A stretch of 14,964 nt of DNA from Cyanobacteria bacterium UBA947. Its GTDB lineage: Bacteria; Cyanobacteriota; Vampirovibrionia; Gastranaerophilales; Gastranaerophilaceae. How positions within the stretch are numbered: position 1 is the first letter of the stretch; each line of letters begins with the position of its first letter. The notes under the pieces are model-generated. The model saw only the letters and a program-made list of their open reading frames with translations. It searched no databases and had not been told where the DNA came from. Positions 6,722 through 12,851 of the stretch are shown one piece after another. Position numbers and translations under genes: made by a program. Where the stretch lies: positions 7,930-22,893 of the forward strand of contig DBCX01000051.1 of NCBI GenBank assembly GCA_002293275.1. Reading direction: 5' to 3'.

Positions 6722-7813
6722 TTAAATGTAATTCATCGGATTGTTCGGTTTGCCGTTGACTCTGACCTCAAAGTGGCAGTGCGGCCCCGTGCTGTAACCT
6801 GTCGACCCCTCATAACCTAAAATATCACCTTTGTTGACATTCTGGCCCTCCGATACTTTTATGGAGTTCATGTGCGCATACAGCGTGGTTATAGGGGAAC
6901 CCCCAACCACCCCGTGGTCAACAATAACAACCTTTCCGTACCCGCCGTACCAGCCCGCAAAAATCACCTTGCCCGCGTTGGACGCGCGCAAAGCACCCAT
7001 GTTCGGCCCTGCAATATCAACACCCGAATGGAATGTTCTGCTGTTAAATATCGGGTGCGTTCTCCAGCCGAACGGGGACGAAATTCTGCCTGCAATCGGC
7101 GCCCCAAACGCACCGGTGGACGCAACAGTTACCGCACCCTTGTTCTTGCTTATCATCGTTTCAATGCTTGATGACTGACGCGCAAGCTCACGCTCTGTCT
7201 TTTCGTAATACGCCCGGTCATTGTTAAGCTTTTTTATCATATTTTGGTTCTGCGCAATGGATTTTGTGATAGATTTTTGCTGCGAGTTCATCTCATTCAT
7301 CGTCTGCGCAAGAGTTACACGTCTGCTCTCAATATCTTTTTTCATTTTCGCGATGTTCTGCGATTGCGTTTTAAAGCGCATCATCCGGTCAGTATCTTGT
7401 TTTATAACTATTTTTTGGAAATAAATAACATCCAGCAGCGCGTTCAAATCACCGGCCGTCAAAATCAGCTGGAACATCCCCACCCTCTGGTTTTTGAACA
7501 CTCTTCTCAAACGGTTTTGCACCTGAGAGTGAATCTGGTTGTATTGCGCGTAAACAACCTCATACTCGCGTTCAACCCCGGCCAGCTGGCCTTGCAGACT
7601 GTTATAGCGCGAGCGCGAAACCTCAAGATTCTTTGACGTATCATCAAGTTTTCTCTGGTTCCGGATAAGTTTGTTTTTCTCCTGACTTTCAAGCCGTTTC
7701 AACCGCTGAATCTGGCTGTTTACCTGATTGCGTTTTTGCTCAACAGTGGCCGCACTTGCCATTGGCGCGCCTGCAATCAAAAATATCAATATTAGCGTGA
7801 GCAGTTTTTTCAT
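6722..7813 (-). CDS. Coiled-coil M23 (LytM) peptidoglycan endopeptidase
   Basis: A 363-residue exported protein with the EnvC/CwlO-type layout. A signal peptide (1-21, ending ASA-A) is followed by a long heptad-rich coiled coil (about 24-225), interrupted near 100-140 by the VGMFQLILTAGDLNALL segment usual in such hydrolases. A C-terminal M23 domain starts at about 236. All zinc and catalytic residues are present: His262 and Asp266 in FHSGVDIA, His314 in LYAHM, and His345 and His347 in HCHFEV. It should therefore be an active endopeptidase, unlike EnvC, which only activates amidases. It begins 4 nt after the stop of a 34-codon ORF and has no clear ribosome site, so coupling is likely. The LptD-like gene follows 8 bp later, and the M23 stop overlaps that gene's ribosome site. 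Confidence 0.92.
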   Translation of the reverse strand: MKKLLTLILIFLIAGAPMASAATVEQKRNQVNSQIQRLKRLESQEKNKLIRNQRKLDDTSKNLEVSRSRYNSLQGQLAGVEREYEVVYAQYNQIHSQVQNRLRRVFKNQRVGMFQLILTAGDLNALLDVIYFQKIVIKQDTDRMMRFKTQSQNIAKMKKDIESRRVTLAQTMNEMNSQQKSITKSIAQNQNMIKKLNNDRAYYEKTERELARQSSSIETMISKNKGAVTVASTGAFGAPIAGRISSPFGWRTHPIFNSRTFHSGVDIAGPNMGALRASNAGKVIFAGWYGGYGKVVIVDHGVVGGSPITTLYAHMNSIKVSEGQNVNKGDILGYEGSTGYSTGPHCHFEVRVNGKPNNPMNYI

Positions 7814-7817
7814 AATC

Positions 7818-7922
7818 TTACTTCATAAGCACAGGAAGCATCATAAGCCCTACCGTCCAAGCGATAAAACTCACGGCGATAATCCCTACTATAACTTTCT
7901 GGTGTTGCCTGAAAAAGTCCAT
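7818..7922 (-). CDS. 34-residue single-pass membrane peptide
   Basis: This ORF is too short for usual gene callers. It runs from ATG (7922-7920) to TAA (7820-7818). The first nine residues, MDFFRQHQK, are polar and basic, followed by one uninterrupted hydrophobic helix (VIVGIIAVSFIAWTVGLMML) and PVLMK. A plausible promoter with TTGCCA, a 17-bp spacer and TAAAAT lies directly upstream, 6 nt from the ATG, and the next gene starts 4 nt after the stop. These are strong positional grounds for translation. The N-terminus resembles the membrane anchors of PpiD/SurA-type periplasmic chaperones, but without any chaperone domain. Function unknown: it could be a small envelope factor, or a leader ORF that drives translation of the M23 gene. 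Confidence 0.65.
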   Translation of the reverse strand: MDFFRQHQKVIVGIIAVSFIAWTVGLMMLPVLMK

Positions 7923-7928
7923 ACCAAT

Positions 7929-7957
7929 ATTTTACCACCAAAAAAATACGTTGGCAA
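7929..7957 (-). promoter_or_regulatory. Putative promoter of the envelope (M23/LptD-like/lpxI) operon
   Basis: Reading the minus strand, TTGCCA (7957-7952, five of six matches to the -35 consensus), a 17-bp spacer ending in TGG, and TAAAAT (7934-7929) form the best sigma70-type promoter in the window. It also has the extended -10 TGN. The hexamer ends 6 nt before the ATG of the 34-codon ORF, so the transcript would be leaderless. It fills the gap after the GH13 gene stop at 7964; no strong terminator separates the two units, so readthrough is possible. Confidence 0.6.
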
Positions 7958-7963
7958 CAAAAG

Positions 7964-9664
7964 TTAAAAACTTTGTCTGAATATTGTTCTGGTATCTTGC
8001 TCAATTTTTGGCGTGTTGATTTCAAAGACATGAACACGTGCCGCGCCCAGTTCCGCGCGCAATTCGCCGTCCGCCGCCTGGAACCTGCTTTCTGCACCGT
8101 AAGACGGCAGCAGATTCTGCAATTTCTCATCCGGTTTCAACCCCGGCACCATTATTTTGCACGAAACAGGTTTGTTGACGTTTTTGTTCGCCACAACAAG
8201 CAGCGTCTTACCCTTATAATGTCTTACATACGTAATCACCTGATCGTTTTTGTCACCGCGTTTGTCAAGCGTTATGAACGTACCTTTGTTGACAATATCG
8301 GCATACTTGTCTTTAAACGCGAAGCAATTTTTCATGAAATCGCCTATCTCAGGGTTCTTCCCGCCAGGTTTTCTTGAGAAGTTGAAGATATCAAGTTTGC
8401 CTCTGTGAACCGTCATCTCGTTGTTATCAGTATCTGTCACAGGGTTGTGTATATGCTCATACGGATACAAGTAATCATCACCTGTTTGATAACCGTCAAC
8501 AATGTACGGGTTCAACATCGGCAGCGTCGCCTGCAAGCCCATCGTCAAGTTGCAATAGTCAACCCCGCCGTGGAACATCGGCGATACATCATCGTGTGTC
8601 GCAAACGAACCCAGCAATGACTTGCCTTTTGGTACATCATAAGAGTTTGCCAGCTGATCTTTCACATAATCCGTGAACTCCGTTGCGGTTTTCCACTCGT
8701 GGAAAATGTGATACTGACCGTAAATCATATCAAATCCGCATCTCCACGTATCAACCGGTCTGTCATACGGCATATTCGCCTGCGGAGAAGCATCTTCATA
8801 AGTGTAAGTCTCACCCAGCCAGCCGAATTCAGGGTCAAGCTTGCGTGAATACGGGATGATTACATCCCAAAACTCCGGCGGTTTCGCTCTTGCAACGTCC
8901 GCTCTGATACCGTCAACACCAAGCTCAACGCACCAGTCAACATATTTTTTGTGCAGCTCAAGCAGCGCAGGATTCAAGGTTCTTTTGCACTCATCCTGCC
9001 ACGGCTGGAACATTCTGATATCGTTCCATCCCTGTGGCGTTTTTGCAAGCCCGTCAGCCTCTTTTGCCATCAAATCCGGTTCGCGCGTAAACATATCAAA
9101 CGATGCGCAGCTTGGCAAGTCAAGCATAACCTTGATTCCGCGCTTGTGGCACTCGTCAATAAACGCCTTGAACTGCTCATTCGGCGATCTCGGGTCGTTT
9201 TTGTCAATCAAAACAGGGTCAATCGTCAAAAAGTCTGCCGGCGCATACAGCGAACCTGCTGTTCCCATAGCTTTTTGTTTTCCCGGCGGGTGTATCGGCA
9301 GCAAATGCAGCGTATTGAACCCGTCATTTTTCACCTCATCAAGTCTTCCAATCGCATTCAGGAACGTCCCGTAAGTCTCACCTTTGCAGATGTAACCGTT
9401 ACCGTCTTTGTCCTGCGCGTTGAATGTTCTCGGGATTATCGCAAGAATCTTTGCGCTGTTGCTTGCAAACAATGACTTCAAATCATTTTTGTAATTGAAA
9501 TCCGGCCGGCTGACCGCAGGCATATTAATCGCAGCCTGATTATCAAGGTACTGAACCACCGCCGCAGAATTGTTTTGGGTTTCCGGTTTTGCCGCAACAG
9601 GCGCCGCAGCAGGATTATTTTTCAGATATTGTGCAAGCAGGTTACTTGTCGGAGTAATCATCAT
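7964..9664 (-). CDS. GH13 alpha-amylase-superfamily enzyme, GlgE-like barrel
   Basis: A 566-residue protein without a signal peptide, so probably cytoplasmic. After an Ala/Pro/Gln-rich N-terminus (1-55) comes a (beta/alpha)8 barrel. The beta1 loop IIPRTFNAQDKDGNGYI holds a divalent-metal site (Asp85, Asp87, Asn89) at the place of the DSNGDGIGD loop of oligo-1,6-glucosidases. The catalytic residues are the nucleophile Asp256 (GVDGIRADVA), the acid/base Glu285 (WLGETYTY) and Asp358 (FATHDD). Region I is atypical: LDLPSCA lacks the usual Asn-His pair. LLPIHPPG, the lost Asn-His and ADVARAKPPEFWDVI recall GlgE maltosyltransferase, while the HD of region IV recalls amylases, so the exact reaction is open. 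A C-terminal beta domain follows. The ATG overlaps the preceding stop (ATGA) and has a perfect AGGAGG 7 nt upstream. Confidence 0.85.
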   Translation of the reverse strand: MMITPTSNLLAQYLKNNPAAAPVAAKPETQNNSAAVVQYLDNQAAINMPAVSRPDFNYKNDLKSLFASNSAKILAIIPRTFNAQDKDGNGYICKGETYGTFLNAIGRLDEVKNDGFNTLHLLPIHPPGKQKAMGTAGSLYAPADFLTIDPVLIDKNDPRSPNEQFKAFIDECHKRGIKVMLDLPSCASFDMFTREPDLMAKEADGLAKTPQGWNDIRMFQPWQDECKRTLNPALLELHKKYVDWCVELGVDGIRADVARAKPPEFWDVIIPYSRKLDPEFGWLGETYTYEDASPQANMPYDRPVDTWRCGFDMIYGQYHIFHEWKTATEFTDYVKDQLANSYDVPKGKSLLGSFATHDDVSPMFHGGVDYCNLTMGLQATLPMLNPYIVDGYQTGDDYLYPYEHIHNPVTDTDNNEMTVHRGKLDIFNFSRKPGGKNPEIGDFMKNCFAFKDKYADIVNKGTFITLDKRGDKNDQVITYVRHYKGKTLLVVANKNVNKPVSCKIMVPGLKPDEKLQNLLPSYGAESRFQAADGELRAELGAARVHVFEINTPKIEQDTRTIFRQSF

Positions 9665-11760
9665 TGTTTCACCTCCTGACTTGCAGCCGGTTTTTTAACT
9701 TTGCCAAAGAAGAATTGCGCAACGACTGCCACCGCCATAAGCGCGATACCCAGCCCGCCGAATGTCTTTAACCATATCTGTGAGTTACGTTTGTTTTTAA
9801 CTGCCGTTGTGATATATTCGTCAACTGCAATACCGTTTTGCAAGAATTTCTTCAACGAAGGAACCTTCTCTTTTAATTGTTCAAGATAGATATGCTGTTT
9901 GTGCGGGCCGTATTCTGCGCCGCCAAATTTTAATATCATCTCTTTTTGGTATCTTTTAAAGGTTTCTTTCAATGAAGCGCCATCCAACAATTTAATCGTT
10001 GATACATCAGCGCTTTTAGGATCTACATCACCCACGCCATAGATTGATCTCATAAGCTGCTGATACTTCATGAAATCAAAAGGTTTTTTCATAGTGCCTT
10101 CAAATTTTGTCATCTGGCCGTCAATATGACCTTTGGCAAGAATCTCTTTGCCCATCTTGACGATGTCTTCAGGCATGTTTTTGGTTTTGTCATCTGCACG
10201 CTTGAAAAAGTCCAGTGTCTGAATAAGTCTGCAGCAATGGTTTTTCAAACTGTCCACCCTGTTTCTGGCATTATCAATCATCATGCTTTTCAAGGAATTT
10301 GCACCCGCGCCAATCTCTTCAGCAGCATTGTCCAGCCCCTGCTCACGCAGAGATTTGCCCGCTTGCTCGCATATATCCTTGACATACTTTTCATAATTTG
10401 TGTTGCCTGCGTACTTTGTTTCAACTTCTTTAAGGCTGTCTGTGATTGCCGTCATCGCCTTTTTGTATTTTTCTTCATCTTTTACGATGGTTTCAAACTT
10501 GTCATACAACTTCTTGCCGACTGCTTCACGGTCCACAATTTTTTCACGCCGGATTACGCCGGTTTTTAATGTAAACAAGTCTTTGTAATCATCTTTTGTG
10601 AACCCTAACGAATCCAATACCGCCTCGGATGTGCGGTTGCATTGGTTTGCAATCACTGATTCTTCAACCTTGCCTAGTTTTAGCTTGTAATACTGGTCCA
10701 ACACCCCATACTTTGAATCAAAATCCGTCATTGTATCGGCAATGTTGCGCAATTTATTAGCAGCCGCCTCATCCATCGGCTTGCCGGCCATATCTTTCAT
10801 CAAATCTTCTTTAAACTTTCCGCCAAGAATAGTTGACAACTTACCCTCAGAAAACAACTTTGAAAACCGGTCTACCGTCCGTTCATCAATCGCCTCTTCT
10901 ATGTACCCGCCTTTAGTTTTGTCTATGTAGCTGCCTATAATTTCATTTACTTTGTCAACGGTTTTTGTGCTGCGAAGCGCCTTTGCCGTATCATTGAAAT
11001 TTACCGTTTCAAGCAGCTCATCAGCCTTTTTGTTGGTTTGTTTGTCAAAGAATTTTCCAAGCGGTTTTTCCGCCATATTGCAAATCATCGCGGTCAGAAG
11101 CGGTGTCGCAGGGCCGGCAGTCAGCATCCACAAAGTGTTGCTTTGAACAGCAACCTTTCTCATTTTTTCCTGCGTATACGCGCGCCGGTTAGGCATATCT
11201 TTCGGAACACCAAGCCTGTCGCCTGCCTTGTCCATTATTTTGTCAGAATACAAATCCCACGGTATAAATTGCGGATCCTGGAAGAACGGTTTTACGCGGC
11301 CTTGTGAATCCTGATATTTTTGCATCGGGTCAACACCGTGCACAAACAACGCCGGCAGCCGGATTGCAATCTTCGGCCAAATCGCCATTGACGCCAAAAA
11401 TGCCGCCGGACCGAGTATTTCCATGCCTTTTTTCATCGGGGTTCTGTTCATAGTGAACAAATAAGCCGCAAGCGCGCCCATACCCGCAACCAGACCAACA
11501 TCATTAACTTTGCCCAGTTGGTGGTCGTTTGCCTTGCCTTTTGCGCCGTCCACCAACGCTTTCGCGTTGTATTTCATATTTTTGACAAAAGCAGTCGGCA
11601 AGAATGTTCCTCTTAAAAGCTTTCCTTTTGGAGGCAGCGGTTTTGCAAACGTGCGGTTGTAAAGCGCGTTGTGATCAACAGCCCGCGCCTCGGGGCGTTT
11701 TTGTTGCTCCTGATAGGTGGTGCTTTTAGCTATGTAGTTTTGAAGTAGATTAGTTTGCAT
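9661..11760 (-). CDS. Large membrane-anchored helical protein of unknown function
   Basis: A 699-residue protein that I do not recognise. From the ATG at 11760 it has hydrophobic segments at about 88-104, 113-142 and 208-229. A soluble, highly charged, helix-rich region of some 400 residues follows, with no evident catalytic motif, and then one C-terminal membrane helix (about 662-685, GGLGIALMAVAVVAQFFF) with a short basic tail. The large domain would thus lie between membrane anchors. The start chosen makes a TGATG overlap with the preceding stop; a GTG at 11775 would add five residues (VCGKL) but lacks a spaced ribosome site. The region FIPWDLYSD to EKPLGKFFD (about 165-239) parallels a segment of the neighbouring 327-residue protein, so the two may be diverged paralogs. 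It overlaps the GH13 start by 4 bp. Confidence 0.75.
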   Translation of the reverse strand: MQTNLLQNYIAKSTTYQEQQKRPEARAVDHNALYNRTFAKPLPPKGKLLRGTFLPTAFVKNMKYNAKALVDGAKGKANDHQLGKVNDVGLVAGMGALAAYLFTMNRTPMKKGMEILGPAAFLASMAIWPKIAIRLPALFVHGVDPMQKYQDSQGRVKPFFQDPQFIPWDLYSDKIMDKAGDRLGVPKDMPNRRAYTQEKMRKVAVQSNTLWMLTAGPATPLLTAMICNMAEKPLGKFFDKQTNKKADELLETVNFNDTAKALRSTKTVDKVNEIIGSYIDKTKGGYIEEAIDERTVDRFSKLFSEGKLSTILGGKFKEDLMKDMAGKPMDEAAANKLRNIADTMTDFDSKYGVLDQYYKLKLGKVEESVIANQCNRTSEAVLDSLGFTKDDYKDLFTLKTGVIRREKIVDREAVGKKLYDKFETIVKDEEKYKKAMTAITDSLKEVETKYAGNTNYEKYVKDICEQAGKSLREQGLDNAAEEIGAGANSLKSMMIDNARNRVDSLKNHCCRLIQTLDFFKRADDKTKNMPEDIVKMGKEILAKGHIDGQMTKFEGTMKKPFDFMKYQQLMRSIYGVGDVDPKSADVSTIKLLDGASLKETFKRYQKEMILKFGGAEYGPHKQHIYLEQLKEKVPSLKKFLQNGIAVDEYITTAVKNKRNSQIWLKTFGGLGIALMAVAVVAQFFFGKVKKPAASQEVKQ
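9672..9677 (-). promoter_or_regulatory. Strong Shine-Dalgarno of the GH13 gene
   Basis: AGGAGG, fully complementary to the usual anti-SD, lies 7 nt before the ATG at 9664 (10 nt before a second in-frame ATG at 9661) and inside the 3' end of the upstream gene. It is the only perfect SD in the window and suggests high GH13 output from the operon. Confidence 0.8.
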
Positions 11761-12743
11761 CAGCTTACCACACACCTTTCGTCCTGTTTAATGATGTGAG
11801 AATGACATTTTTTGGTTCTGGCGCCGACAACCGAGTTTATTATACCCAGAACGCTTGATAACGCCGCAACACCGAGCAGCATTTTGCCCGCGTGGCGCTG
11901 CATTACGTTGCCTGTTTTAGCACCTTTGAAGAATTCCGCACTGCTTTGTGCCAGTGTTTTCGGGAACGCCTTAATTGTGTTGATAAAGTTCTTGCCTTTC
12001 CAGAACTTGAAGGTTGCATCCATAAAGAATGTATCCCACGGTTTTTGCATCGCAACTCCGACACCAACCGCCGCCCACAAATATTGTGAAATGTTTTTTG
12101 CGGTGCCGCTTCGTGAAATCACCTCGCGTATCGCCGGTTTTACGGAGTGTGCAGGGTCGTTCAGGTTTTCACCGTGGCCGTTTTTCTTCGCTATTTTTGC
12201 GTAATAGTCTTTTGAAAGCAGGTCAAAACGCGGAAACTCAACGCTTTCAAATACTTTATGGTGCTCAATGCTTGTAATATCGGTATCATAGATGTTATCA
12301 GGCAGCTCATAGTTGATTTTTGCATAAGGCATGTCAGTGTTAATACCGGTCAAAGCCTGCACCGGCTTTGAGATGAAGTTTTTGGATATCATCTTCATCA
12401 CACCGTAAAGCACGACCCCGAGCGCCATCTTACCGCCTCGGATACCGGCTTTTTGAGCGTCAGCATGGGGGAAAAACTTGTTAACAGCGTTAAAAAGCGC
12501 AATCAGCGTTGCACTGCCGGCAAGATATGCGACATTACCCATCGTCAAAAACTCGTAAAAATTGGCGTTTCTGCTGCCCTTGAGCCCTTTTGCCGTATAT
12601 AACGTAGTGGCGTTGCCCAGCCTGTCAAGCGTCACGCGGCTGCGCGTTGCAACGTTATCAGGCAAAATAGTATCCCTGTCGTACCCTTTTACAGCGCCAT
12701 GTTGAAATGTTATTTCGTTTGTTTTTCCTACCGATGCTAGCAT
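11760..12743 (-). CDS. Multi-pass membrane protein of unknown function
   Basis: A 327-residue protein that I do not recognise, first gene of the three-gene operon. Hydrophobic segments lie at about 68-90, 103-121, 218-232 and 286-308. No cleavable signal peptide is seen: the first 60 residues are polar. A hydrophilic loop at 122-215 contains EFPRFDLLSKDYYAKIAKKN and precedes NISQYLWAAVGVGVAMQKP and WDTFF. The order of these elements matches the N-terminal part of the next protein. The C-terminus holds CHSHII and two Cys (313 and 324). The ATG at 12743 has only a weak TGGGG at about 5 nt. The stop overlaps the next ATG by one base (TGATG). It is divergent from alaS across 108 bp. Confidence 0.75.
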   Translation of the reverse strand: MLASVGKTNEITFQHGAVKGYDRDTILPDNVATRSRVTLDRLGNATTLYTAKGLKGSRNANFYEFLTMGNVAYLAGSATLIALFNAVNKFFPHADAQKAGIRGGKMALGVVLYGVMKMISKNFISKPVQALTGINTDMPYAKINYELPDNIYDTDITSIEHHKVFESVEFPRFDLLSKDYYAKIAKKNGHGENLNDPAHSVKPAIREVISRSGTAKNISQYLWAAVGVGVAMQKPWDTFFMDATFKFWKGKNFINTIKAFPKTLAQSSAEFFKGAKTGNVMQRHAGKMLLGVAALSSVLGIINSVVGARTKKCHSHIIKQDERCVVS

Positions 12744-12751
12744 TTTTACCC

Positions 12752-12773
12752 CATTAACACATTGACATTAACA
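12752..12773. repeat. Tandem CATTAACA repeats, possible operator
   Basis: CATTAACA occurs at 12752-12759 and 12766-12773, with a start-to-start distance of 14 bp, immediately upstream of the 327-residue membrane protein gene and in its likely 5' leader. Two identical octamers in a 108-bp divergent region could bind a regulator or act at RNA level. Chance repetition in AT-rich DNA is possible. Confidence 0.35.
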
Positions 12774-12808
12774 GACCTGAATTCCTTTTATTGCCATGTA
12801 AACAAAGT

Positions 12809-12817
12809 ATTTTAACA
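12809..12817 (-). promoter_or_regulatory. Putative extended -10 for the membrane/GH13 operon
   Basis: TG-T-TAAAAT on the minus strand (12817 down to 12809) is the best -10 for the three-gene operon. It would give a leader of about 60 nt that holds the CATTAACA repeats. No -35 is evident at 17 bp (CATGAA). It lies within the palindrome-bearing TAACATTTTGTTA stretch (12813-12825). Confidence 0.35.
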
Positions 12818-12835
12818 TTTTGTTACATTATTTCA

Positions 12836-12844
12836 TGGTATCAT
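12836..12844 (+). promoter_or_regulatory. Putative leaderless promoter of alaS
   Basis: TG-G-TATCAT (12836-12844) is an extended -10 that ends 7 nt before the alaS ATG at 12852. The bases in between are all A or T, with no ribosome site. TTAACA at 12812-12817 resembles a -35 but the spacing of 21 bp is long. I infer a very short or absent leader. Confidence 0.45.
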
Positions 12845-12851
12845 AAAAAAT

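Noticed and set aside
7923..7990. Intrinsic terminator after the GH13 gene (AAAGTT/AACTTT stem, T-run complementary to 7940-7946)
   Set aside because: The stem is short and A/U-only, and the seven-T run is about 15 bases after it and within the promoter spacer, so a functional terminator is not supported.
7810..8130. 106-codon minus-strand ORF across the GH13 end and the promoter gap
   Set aside because: It overlaps GH13 and the 34-residue ORF in a different frame and has no ribosome site; the 34-residue ORF in the same place has a promoter and a membrane-helix pattern.
9370..9425. EF-hand-like loop in the GH13 protein (Asp85 to Glu96, fits the 12-residue EF pattern)
   Set aside because: It lies in the beta1-alpha1 loop, where oligo-1,6-glucosidase-type GH13 enzymes have the known DSNGDGIGD metal loop, so it is a family feature and not an inserted EF-hand.
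8841..9475. Two long plus-strand ORFs (177 and 174 codons) opposite the GH13 gene
   Set aside because: They overlap each other and the GH13 catalytic region in antisense; no domain seen. Explained by codon bias of the real gene.
11761..11775. GTG at 11775 as start of the 699-residue protein
   Set aside because: The ATG at 11760 forms a TGATG coupling with the preceding stop, whereas the GTG has no properly spaced ribosome site. It cannot be wholly excluded.
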